This document shows positions 1 through 5,062 of a stretch of DNA of 5,907 nucleotides, in pieces. Within the stretch, counting starts at the first letter, position 1, and every line of letters begins with the position of its first letter. Under the pieces are notes generated by a model. It worked only from the letters and a program-made list of their open reading frames with translations, did no database searches and was not told the DNA's origin. Source of the DNA: Verrucomicrobiota bacterium (lineage in GTDB: Bacteria; Verrucomicrobiota; Verrucomicrobiia; Opitutales; UBA2995); the NCBI GenBank assembly GCA_027297085.1, contig JAPUIL010000005.1, positions 1-5,907 of the forward strand, given 5' to 3'. Both the position numbers and the translations under genes were made by a program.

Positions 1-608
1 AATCTGTGAGTTTCATCCTCGAGTGGAACGGGCTCAGGTTTGCCTTCTCCAGCGACACGTTACCCAATAAGTGGTGGCGTGAGCATACCAAAGGCGTGGA
101 CCTGTCAATCCACGAGTGTTTCGTTCCACCCCAGTTCATGATGGAGAGGTATGGCATGACGCCATCGGAGGCGATCTTCGTCGGAACGCAAGGGCATACC
201 GCAGCGCAGGCGTTTGGCAAAATCATGTCGTTAACTGAACCGCGTCGAGCGGTCTGTTATCACTTCCAGAACGATTTCGACACGGCGCCTGCGGTGGAGA
301 AGGAGATTCGCAAGACCTACGACGGACCGCTCGATCTAGCTAGGGATTTCATGGTCTGGAATGTGACTAGGGAGGAGATCCGAACACGTATGGCTGTGCC
401 GAACCACGACTCTTTCCCTGCGCCGCCGCAGCGGGTGAAGCAGCCACCGGACTCGATGAAGGCCTACAAGTGGACCCAGTTCAGTCTTTCGGGAGTGGAG
501 CCGGATTCGGCTGCTGTAACCAACGCGCTCATCGAAGAGTTCAACAAGAAAAACGGCACAAATATCAAACCGGCACTCACCGGGTTGCCGTTCATGAAAA
601 AGCAATAA
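1..608 (+). CDS. MBL-fold metallo-hydrolase, C-terminal part (5' end outside window)
   Basis: The reading frame is already open at the first base, so this is the 3' part of a longer gene; the GTG at 6 is only the first internal start-like codon. Numbering residues from that GTG, the fragment carries the later metal-site motifs of the metallo-beta-lactamase fold: FSSDT with Asp17 (the bridging Asp of motif 4), GTQGHT with His64, and AVCYHF with His86 (the last metal-binding His). The usual HxHxDH motif would lie upstream of the window. The segment most resembles the RNase Z/arylsulfatase-like hydrolases that databases often label GntH-like after the guanitoxin pathway. That label is a family name here, since no other guanitoxin genes are visible. 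The rest, to residue 200, is a Pro- and Lys-rich tail without a motif I know. The substrate is unknown. The gene ends in TAA at 606-608 and converges on the MlaC-family gene. Confidence 0.85.
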   Translation, partial: SVSFILEWNGLRFAFSSDTLPNKWWREHTKGVDLSIHECFVPPQFMMERYGMTPSEAIFVGTQGHTAAQAFGKIMSLTEPRRAVCYHFQNDFDTAPAVEKEIRKTYDGPLDLARDFMVWNVTREEIRTRMAVPNHDSFPAPPQRVKQPPDSMKAYKWTQFSLSGVEPDSAAVTNALIEEFNKKNGTNIKPALTGLPFMKKQ

Positions 609-615
609 GCGGGAA

Positions 616-642
616 GGCGCGGGTCAGTAATGACCCGCGGCC
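616..642. terminator. Hairpin between convergent genes, probable bidirectional terminator
   Basis: A perfect 9-bp GC-rich stem (618-626 CGCGGGTCA, 631-639 TGACCCGCG) encloses a GTAA loop, and two further G-C pairs (616-617 with 641-642) can form past a one-base bulge. It starts about 10 bases after the MBL gene stop and 40 bases beyond the stop of the opposing gene, so it could serve both. There is no clean T-tract on either side, so it may be a pausing or mRNA-end-protecting hairpin and not a classical intrinsic terminator. Confidence 0.55.
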
Positions 643-679
643 AAATAACATTCCTTCACAACCTTTCAGGTTAGGGGAA

Positions 680-1287
680 TCAGAGTTTCTTCCTTATTCT
701 TTGGACCAGCTCTATATAAGAGGATTTCGCTAGGATCCGTTTGAACTGGGGCCGGTAGTTGCTAACCAAACTGATGTTTTCCGCAACGATATCGTAAATT
801 TTCCACTCCCCGTCCACTAAAAAGGACCTGTATTTATCAAAAACCTTTCCACCCTTATTAGTGAGAATGCGGCTTTCAATCTCGGCGTAGTCTCCATCTC
901 TCCGCTCTCGCAAAAAAACAATTTCTTCGTCATAGAAAGATTGAAGCCGACTAACGTAGGTACGTTCTAGGAGATCGGTGAATAAGCGTGTGAACTCGTC
1001 TCGTTCGGCAGGGGTGAGGCGGCGCCATTGGCGGCCGAGAGATCGCTTAGCCATCTCGGTAAAATCAAATCTTTGGTAGATTGCCTGTCTGAGCTGCTTC
1101 CAGTGTTCCTCCTGCCTCTCCTCAGATTGCAATTGTGGGTCCTTTAGGATCGAACCACCTTATCCACAGTGGCTCGGATCTGATCTGTAGGTGAAGCAGC
1201 CAATAAATAAGAGGGAAAAAGGTAGGAAAACAACAGGAACCTCGCTACGGAAATTGCCTTCAGGTTTTGCATTATTGATTTTCTCAT
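680..1287 (-). pseudogene. MlaC/Ttg2D-family periplasmic (phospholipid-binding type) protein, interrupted by a one-base frameshift
   Basis: MlaC/Ttg2D proteins are periplasmic carriers, usually of phospholipid, that serve Mla-type ABC transporters. Here two reading frames together give a normal-length protein of about 202 residues. The first starts at ATG 1287 behind a strong Shine-Dalgarno. It encodes a Sec signal peptide (a hydrophobic run around residues 16-30 ending LLAA) and the start of the mature protein (SPTDQIRATVDKVV), then stops at TAA 1146-1144. The second frame resumes at 1150 with ILKDPQL and continues with family hallmarks: RQAIYQRFDFTEMAKRSLG, LTPAERDEFTRLF, and a C-terminal DGEWKIYDIVAENISLVSNY segment, to TGA at 682-680. 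Family members read TVDKVxxILKDP without a break, so one base seems to be missing at about 1151-1153. Either the gene is recently broken or the assembly has an indel; the intact remainder favours a recent event or an error. No MlaE, MlaF or MlaD genes lie beside it. Confidence 0.85.
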
Positions 1288-1295
1288 GGTCATCT

Positions 1296-1301
1296 CCTCC
1301 T
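1296..1301 (-). promoter_or_regulatory. Ribosome-binding site fixing the start of the MlaC-family gene
   Basis: On the minus strand AGGAGG lies 8 bases before ATG 1287. A second in-frame ATG at 1293 is only 2 bases from this motif, too close to be preferred. The site shows that the true gene starts about 155 bases upstream of the downstream frame's first usable codon (TTG 1132), which supports the frameshift interpretation. Confidence 0.75.
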
Positions 1302-1397
1302 GGAGAGACCTATTGCAGGGAGCAGACCAACTCAGATCTGAGGAAACTTTTCAATAAAAATAGGACCTTACAAATTTGGGTAAAGTGTTCGGGGAAT

Positions 1398-1494
1398 ATG
1401 AATTTCCACGATTTACGATATTTCGTAAGCAGAATTCATGAAATTTTGGGAATTGCGGGAGAATGTCTACAAGCAGCGACCGTCCCTTGGATAA
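1398..1494 (+). pseudogene. Possible relic of a LysR/OxyR-type regulator helix-turn-helix start
   Basis: ATG 1398 begins MNFHDLRYFV, which closely matches the usual opening of LysR-family regulators (MNxxDLRYFVAVAE). The reading frame then shifts. In the next frame, from about 1429, the translation AEFMKFWELRENVYKQRPSLG aligns without gaps to the family helix-turn-helix, keeping A-E, F, E and P-S-L at conserved positions, and then meets TAA at 1492. The join would need a loss of about 5 bases after the FV codons. No intact effector domain follows. Seen: the opening decapeptide and the spaced matches. Inferred: decay of a real gene. The match is short and partly degenerate, so chance similarity cannot be excluded. 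Confidence 0.4.
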
Positions 1495-1526
1495 ACACGA
1501 AGTCATATCGCCGTAACTTGAGTGAG

Positions 1527-1546
1527 ACCGGTAACTATCTACCGGT
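1527..1546. repeat. Perfect 7-bp inverted repeat (hairpin)
   Basis: ACCGGTA at 1527-1533 and TACCGGT at 1540-1546 are exact inverted copies around a 6-base centre. No T-tract follows on either strand. It may be an operator-like dyad or an RNA hairpin; its position 140 bases before the VIT1-type gene gives no clear role. Confidence 0.5.
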
Positions 1547-1688
1547 TGCGGTAGCCCATGGGGGTAAATGTTATTGCTAAGCCAGGCATATGGTTATAGA
1601 ATCCTCAATCATTTTAGGGCCTATCAATCAGGCTGCTGAGCGGTGTACTTATCTATGAGAAGATTGCGAGTGTTGTAGTCAGAGCTCC

Positions 1689-2165
1689 ATGAGGGGTGGA
1701 ATCAATACAGGCGTACACTTCGGGCTGACATCAGGGGTCATAACCACCTTGGGGCTCATTGTTGGTCTGCACTCAGGGACCCATTCCACGCTAGCGGTAA
1801 TAGGCGGCATATTAACGATTGCCGTGGCGGATGCGATGTCTGACGCGCTGGGAATCCATATTTCAAAAGAGGCGGAAAATATTCTCTCCAAAAAGCAAAT
1901 TTGGCTAGCAACGGCAGCAACTTTCCTAACGAAATTAGTAATGGCCGGAACCTTCATCATTCCAGTGCTGCTGCTTCCACTCACGACCGCAATGATTGCG
2001 AGTGTCGCGTGGGGTCTGTTGGTACTTACTTTGCTGAGCTTGATGCTGGCACGCTCTCAGCGGGTTTCGCCGTTCCCAGTAATAGCGGAACATGTGGGGA
2101 TTGCATTGGCTGTGGTGATCATCACCCATTTCATCGGTGATTGGATTGCCCAAGCGTTTTCGTAA
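1689..2165 (+). CDS. Small VIT1/CCC1-family membrane transporter (putative iron/manganese)
   Basis: The 158-residue protein is almost wholly hydrophobic, with about five membrane segments (roughly residues 8-28, 35-58, 71-97, 99-119, 131-155), the topology of VIT1/CCC1 proteins. These carry Fe2+ or Mn2+ out of the cytosol, in yeast and plants into the vacuole, by proton exchange. The first segment reads GVHFGLTSGVITTLGLIVGL and the second IAVADAMSDALGIHIS followed by KEAE. This matches the family pattern of a Gly-rich first helix, a second helix with conserved Asp, and an acidic turn. The long metal-binding domain between helices 2 and 3 of eukaryotic VIT1 is reduced to about ten residues (EAENILSKKQ), as in other short prokaryotic members, so how the metal is selected is unclear. 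ATG 1689 has only a weak ribosome-binding site, but an in-frame stop 31 bases upstream leaves no better start. It stands alone, with a terminator behind it. The metal is inferred from the family. Confidence 0.75.
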   Translation: MRGGINTGVHFGLTSGVITTLGLIVGLHSGTHSTLAVIGGILTIAVADAMSDALGIHISKEAENILSKKQIWLATAATFLTKLVMAGTFIIPVLLLPLTTAMIASVAWGLLVLTLLSLMLARSQRVSPFPVIAEHVGIALAVVIITHFIGDWIAQAFS

Positions 2166-2182
2166 ATAAGCCGCTTTAAGGG

Positions 2183-2220
2183 GCGAGGCGATTGGGTTCT
2201 AGCCTTGCGATTTTCTTTTT
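2183..2220 (+). terminator. Intrinsic terminator after the VIT1/CCC1-type gene
   Basis: GCGAGGC (2183-2189) pairs with GCCTTGC (2202-2208) as a 7-bp stem with one G-U pair and a 12-base loop, followed within two bases by a T-rich tract TTTTCTTTTT (2211-2220). It starts 18 bases after the stop codon, the expected place for a rho-independent terminator. Confidence 0.65.
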
Positions 2221-2343
2221 ACAGTGCACTTTAGATATAATTCATAAGCTATTAAATTATAATAATAAAGTCTCTAAATCTATCCATTCTGATTTTATGA
2301 TATACTGGCTAATATAGTCAATGGGTCGTTAAATATTAGAGCC
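2221..2343 (+). promoter_or_regulatory. AT-rich gap, likely promoter region of the SRPBCC gene
   Basis: This stretch is much richer in A and T than its surroundings. It contains TATAAT at 2236-2241 and TATACT at 2301-2306, both good -10 hexamers, but neither has a convincing -35 hexamer at 16-18 bases. A promoter for the downstream gene is likely from position alone, since a terminator lies just upstream; the exact element is not settled. Confidence 0.35.
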
Positions 2344-2359
2344 TTGGCTTTGGTAAAAT

Positions 2360-2364
2360 GGAGG
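2360..2364 (+). promoter_or_regulatory. Ribosome-binding site deciding the SRPBCC start
   Basis: GGAGG is 9 bases before ATG 2374. This favours ATG 2374 over the upstream in-frame TTG at 2344, which lacks a comparable site and would add ten residues outside the domain. Confidence 0.7.
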
Positions 2365-2373
2365 CATCTGGAA

Positions 2374-2799
2374 ATGGGCCAAACCCAGCAATCGATTATT
2401 ATTAACACGCCTGTGGACCGTGTATGGAAGGCGATTCGCAACTTCCACAATATGAACTGGGCTCCGAACGTCATCGGTAACATCGAGCTGGTTGATGATG
2501 TCCCAGGTGATCAGGTTGGTGCGGGGCGGGTGTTAAACGGCGTGTTTCGTGAGACGCTCCTCACGTTGGACGATAAGGAACGAACCTTTTCCTATAGTAT
2601 CGACGATGGACCTTCCCCCGTCTCAAAGAACGATGTTAAGAATTATGTAGGTCGGGTGGGTGTTAAGCCGGCTCCAGGGAACAAAGGAACACTCGTAGAA
2701 TGGTCGTCCACCTGGGAGCAAAACGACGAGGCGGCTTACGAATTCTGCCATGGTATCTATATCGCGCTCCTTGCCGACATGAAAAAAAGCCTGGAATAG
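2374..2799 (+). CDS. SRPBCC (START/Bet v1-like) family protein, polyketide cyclase/dehydrase type
   Basis: A cytosolic protein of 141 residues with no signal peptide or membrane segment, the usual size for a single-domain SRPBCC protein. It opens with the typical first strand and helix (SIIINTPVDRVWKAIRNFHNMNWAP, about residues 7-31), in which the hydrophobic strand runs into PxDxVW. It continues with strands such as GAGRVLNGVFRETLLTLDD and RTFSYSIDDGPSPV, then GTLVEWSSTWEQND, and ends in the long C-terminal helix (YEFCHGIYIALLADMKKSLE) that closes the ligand cavity. Such proteins bind hydrophobic ligands, and some act as cyclases, dehydratases or hydrolases. Nothing here shows which ligand. 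The order resembles the PF10604-type group found in many soil bacteria. The next ORF starts 13 bases after the stop, so the two may be co-transcribed. Confidence 0.8.
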   Translation: MGQTQQSIIINTPVDRVWKAIRNFHNMNWAPNVIGNIELVDDVPGDQVGAGRVLNGVFRETLLTLDDKERTFSYSIDDGPSPVSKNDVKNYVGRVGVKPAPGNKGTLVEWSSTWEQNDEAAYEFCHGIYIALLADMKKSLE

Positions 2800-2812
2800 T
2801 TTAATCAGCGGC

Positions 2813-3187
2813 ATGGTGAGAGAGCCTGCAATGGACCACGGCGGCGAATCATGGGTTGGCAGCTTCCTTCGTATCTCGTGCGATCCGGCAATGCGGCGGT
2901 CACGCGGTTTTCATTTCATTCGAACCAACGTATTCCGGGAGGAGGTTGCCAGAGAGAAAGTCCGTCAGGCAATGGCTGTGGGCATCCATCGGTTGAAGAC
3001 GTTTAGGCCTGGCTATCTGGATGGAAGCGGTACTCTTGTAGGCGTAGGGATTGATGGTAAATTGATAGAGACGGTGATCCCAATGTTCCTCGACCGAGAT
3101 AGGGGATCCGTCAATCACAAGCGTTTTGTCGCCGTGTCGGAGGTTCTCTCTGATTTTGACAGGCATGCTTATGATGTCCGGCACTAG
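2813..3187 (+). CDS. Unrecognised short ORF, hypothetical protein
   Basis: An open frame of 124 codons starting 13 bases after the SRPBCC gene. I do not recognise a family. The product is basic and mostly hydrophilic, with no signal peptide or membrane segment. One stretch could be a helix followed by a strand-turn-strand unit (VAREKVRQAMAVGIHRL at about residues 45-61, then TLVGVGIDGKLIETVIPMFL at about 74-93). The codon mix looks like that of its neighbours, but there is no good Shine-Dalgarno for ATG 2813, and ATG 2831 (after GAGAG) is an equally good start. A minus-strand frame over nearly the same bases (2900-3184) shows no domain either. It could be a real lineage-specific gene, a decayed fragment, or chance. 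Confidence 0.35.
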   Translation: MVREPAMDHGGESWVGSFLRISCDPAMRRSRGFHFIRTNVFREEVAREKVRQAMAVGIHRLKTFRPGYLDGSGTLVGVGIDGKLIETVIPMFLDRDRGSVNHKRFVAVSEVLSDFDRHAYDVRH

Positions 3188-3257
3188 CTGAGTGGTGGAA
3201 ACAGTGGAAAATTCTGCCTTTCCCGCTTAAGGGATTAAAATTGTCTAAGTTGCTCTT

Positions 3258-4004
3258 ATGCCTAGGCTTTTAGTTTTTCAGCATGTTCCATATGAAATCC
3301 TTGGTACCTTGAATCCTCTCTTCAAGCGTTCAGGTTTTAGGATTCGCTATGTCAATTTCGGTCGCCATCCCGATGCCCAGCCTTCTCTGGAGGGTTACGA
3401 TGGGTTGGTGGTTCTTGGCGGACCCATGAGCGTATATGAGACGAAGAAGTATCCGTACCTGACCACAGAACTTCATCTGATTGAAGAGGCCATCCAAAAG
3501 GATATCCCCGTATTGGGTGTTTGCCTTGGCGCGCAACTGATTGCCAAGGCTCTGGGGGCCCGGGTCACGAAGAGCGGGGAAAAAGAAATTGGCTGGCACG
3601 ACGTCTCCAGAACACACGAGGCAAAAAAAGATCCAGTGGTAGGACATTTTAGGGATTCGGAAAAAATCTTCCAGTGGCATGGCGATACATTCGACACGCC
3701 CAAAGAGGCGGTTCATCTGGCGAGTTCACAGACCTGCAGCAACCAGGCTTTCCGGTATGGAAAGAGAGTCTACGGATTTCAATTTCATCTCGAAGTGGAC
3801 GAGCCTATGATTGAGCGTTGGCTGAAGACCCCTAGCTTTAAAAACGAGTTGGAGAGTCTGGGTGGCAATGTGACGGCTGACAAGATCCGTAAAGAAACCA
3901 AGTCTTACATTCACCGGCTCACAGTGCTGAGTCAAAGATGCTTTGGCGAATTTAGCCAACTTTTTGGAATTCAGACAAAATTTCAGCGACTTCCTTCCAG
4001 GTAG
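3258..4004 (+). CDS. Class I glutamine amidotransferase-like protein (GMP-synthase GATase type)
   Basis: A soluble protein of 248 residues, the normal length for stand-alone class I amidotransferase proteins. The domain runs from residue 3 to about 195. A Rossmann-like start is followed by the oxyanion motif YDGLVVLGGPMSVYE (47-61). The nucleophile elbow is GVCLGAQLIAKALGA with Cys89, and the His-Glu pair lies in YGFQFHLEVDE (His177, Glu179), so the full catalytic triad is present. GWHDV at 112-116 and FQWHGDTFDTP (138-148) match the GMP-synthase-like subgroup. These proteins hydrolyse glutamine or act on gamma-glutamyl compounds; the acceptor cannot be told here because no synthetase domain or partner is adjacent. 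Residues 196-248 form a helical tail of variable type. ATG 3258 fits the domain start, though its ribosome-binding site is weak. It lies 70 bases after the preceding ORF and is followed by a 263-base gap. Confidence 0.85.
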   Translation: MPRLLVFQHVPYEILGTLNPLFKRSGFRIRYVNFGRHPDAQPSLEGYDGLVVLGGPMSVYETKKYPYLTTELHLIEEAIQKDIPVLGVCLGAQLIAKALGARVTKSGEKEIGWHDVSRTHEAKKDPVVGHFRDSEKIFQWHGDTFDTPKEAVHLASSQTCSNQAFRYGKRVYGFQFHLEVDEPMIERWLKTPSFKNELESLGGNVTADKIRKETKSYIHRLTVLSQRCFGEFSQLFGIQTKFQRLPSR

Positions 4005-4016
4005 GATCCTACGTAG
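4001..4016. repeat. Two overlapping perfect palindromes at the end of the amidotransferase gene
   Basis: GTAGGATCCTAC (4001-4012) includes the TAG stop, and CTACGTAG (4009-4016) overlaps it. Both are perfect. No T-tract follows, so terminator function is not evident. A 12-bp palindrome is expected about once in a window of this size by chance, so this is recorded only as a description. Confidence 0.4.
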
Positions 4017-4267
4017 CCCTCGTTTCGACTCTTCGGTCCCAGCTTTTCACCGGCATCTCGTCATTTTTGGCTAACCTTTCCGGTAGTCTTCTATTGCCAA
4101 ACGGTACGAATCGCAATAAGATCCGGCCCAAGATTGAGTAGTCAACGTCTGTGCAGCCCTGATGAACGGGTAGCAACTGCTGGACGGTATACTTCAATAA
4201 AGGGACGCCATTGTCATTTTGCGGTGAGATTATCATTAACCAATAAAAAAAAGGGGGGGGGGGAGTT
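4005..4267. other. Intergenic gap upstream of mddA
   Basis: No supported gene. A minus-strand frame of 75 codons (4009-4236) has no ribosome-binding site and no recognisable domain. TTGTCA at 4211-4216 is a fair -35 hexamer, but the matching -10 region is poor (TATCAT at 4231-4236 is only 14 bases away). The gap ends in the A8-G11 tract next to the mddA start. The promoter of mddA probably lies here but cannot be pinpointed. Confidence 0.4.
4245..4263 (+). repeat. A8-G11 homopolymer tract in the ribosome-binding region of mddA
   Basis: Eight A residues are followed directly by eleven G residues, then AGTT and the ATG at 4268. The run of G provides the only Shine-Dalgarno-like sequence (GGGGAG) for the gene, 4 bases or more from the start. 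Long G tracts in this position slip during replication in phase-variable genes of other bacteria and can also be miscounted in sequencing. Confidence 0.8.
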
Positions 4268-5002
4268 ATGGGTAGAATAATCTCTTTTTTATATGGCGTG
4301 GTTTCTCACGTGCTATTTCTCTTAGTGTTTATGTATATGGTTGGATTCCTCGGCAACTTTATCGTACCGAAGTCAGTTGATTCAGGCGCCGTCGGGCCTT
4401 TTAGTCTAGCGCTGATTGTTAACATCCTTTTGCTTGCGCTATTTGCGATCCCACACAGCATCATGGCACGGCCAGGATTCAAACAATGGTGGACTACGAT
4501 TGTTCCAAAACACATCGAACGCAGCACCTATGTGATGATTAGCAACTTGTGCGTCATACTCCTCATGTGGCAATGGCAGCCCATGGTGGGAGCCGTTTGG
4601 AGGGTGGAGAATTCTGTAGGAACGCTTATATTATGGAGTCTGTTCGGGATTGGTTGGGTATCGATTGTTATTACTTCCTTCATGATCAATCACTTTGATC
4701 TCTTTGGCACACGGCAGGTTTACCTCCATTTACTAAACAGGGAGTACTCGCCCCTCGAGTTCAAGACCAGGGGATTTTATAATTACACTCGTCATCCGCT
4801 GATGGTGGGTTGGCTCGTTGCCTTTTGGGCGACCCCTGACATGACAGTCGGACATCTGGTATTTGCCATAGGCACGACGGTTTACATCCTAATCGCTATC
4901 CAGATCGAAGAAAGAGACCTGGTAAAATTCCATGGCGAGGCCTATGAAAACTATCGTCGTCAGGTGTCCATGCTGGTGCCCTTCAGGAGAAAGAGAACCT
5001 AA
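4268..5002 (+). CDS. mddA: Methanethiol S-methyltransferase, MddA type
   Basis: MddA is a membrane-bound, S-adenosylmethionine-dependent enzyme that methylates methanethiol to dimethyl sulfide; it belongs to the isoprenylcysteine methyltransferase/NnrU-like group. The product here is 244 residues with about five membrane segments (roughly 7-31, 46-66, 87-104, 118-140, 178-212). Hallmarks seen are GFLGNFIVPKSVDSG (26-40), FAIPHSIMARPGFKQWW (59-75), IERSTYVM (83-90), FMINHFDLFGTRQV (138-151), and the cofactor-site segment with TRHPLMVGWL (174-183), EERDL (214-218) and GEAYENYR (223-230). These match MddA proteins over the whole length, including the N-terminal part that separates them from shorter relatives. 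ATG 4268 follows the poly-G tract. The iron-type binding-protein gene starts 60 bases downstream on the same strand with no terminator between, so co-transcription is possible. Activity on other thiols or sulfide is possible; the substrate is from family knowledge. Confidence 0.82.
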   Translation: MGRIISFLYGVVSHVLFLLVFMYMVGFLGNFIVPKSVDSGAVGPFSLALIVNILLLALFAIPHSIMARPGFKQWWTTIVPKHIERSTYVMISNLCVILLMWQWQPMVGAVWRVENSVGTLILWSLFGIGWVSIVITSFMINHFDLFGTRQVYLHLLNREYSPLEFKTRGFYNYTRHPLMVGWLVAFWATPDMTVGHLVFAIGTTVYILIAIQIEERDLVKFHGEAYENYRRQVSMLVPFRRKRT

Positions 5003-5049
5003 AGGTAGCTGGAATTAGTTGAACCGTGTGAATGGGCTTTGAGGGAAAG

Positions 5050-5054
5050 GGAGG
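5050..5054 (+). promoter_or_regulatory. Ribosome-binding site of the solute-binding protein gene
   Basis: GGAGG within GGGAGGAAAC lies 8 bases before ATG 5063, a strong site that fixes the start ahead of the signal peptide. Confidence 0.75.
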
Positions 5055-5062
5055 AAACTTCT

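Larger units (their letters stand above)
1288..1688. other. Gene-poor stretch with several inverted repeats
   Basis: No intact gene is convincing in these 400 bases. They hold the upstream region of the minus-strand MlaC-family gene, including a perfect 12-bp palindrome CTCAGATCTGAG at 1331-1342 and, on the minus strand, a weak promoter-like pair TTTACC, 16 bases, TATTTT at about 1345-1375. They also hold a probable decayed regulator start (separate entry), TTACGA-tatt-TCGTAA at 1413-1428, and a 7-bp perfect hairpin at 1527-1546. From 1570 to 1688 I see no further signal. A plus-strand open frame over 1191-1580 runs antisense through the MlaC signal peptide and is not supported as a gene. Confidence 0.5.

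Noticed and set aside
1..608. Reading the MBL protein as evidence for guanitoxin biosynthesis
   Set aside because: The GntH-like label covers a wide family found far outside guanitoxin producers, and none of the other pathway genes is visible.
1191..1580. Plus-strand open frame of 129 codons
   Set aside because: Its first part is antisense to the signal peptide and leader of the MlaC-family gene, with no ribosome-binding site and no domain; only the segment from 1398 is of interest, as a regulator relic.
2205..2241. TTGCGA plus TATAAT as a promoter
   Set aside because: The two hexamers are 25 bases apart, too far for a sigma-70 promoter, and the first lies inside the terminator stem.
2900..3184. 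Minus-strand open frame opposite the unrecognised ORF
   Set aside because: No ribosome-binding site or domain; the residue pattern looks like an antisense shadow.
4001..4012. Perfect 12-bp palindrome as a protein-binding site
   Set aside because: About one such palindrome is expected by chance in a window of this size, and it overlaps a coding end and stop codon.
4009..4236. Minus-strand open frame of 75 codons in the gap before mddA
   Set aside because: It has no ribosome-binding site, no recognisable domain, and sits in an otherwise regulatory-looking gap.
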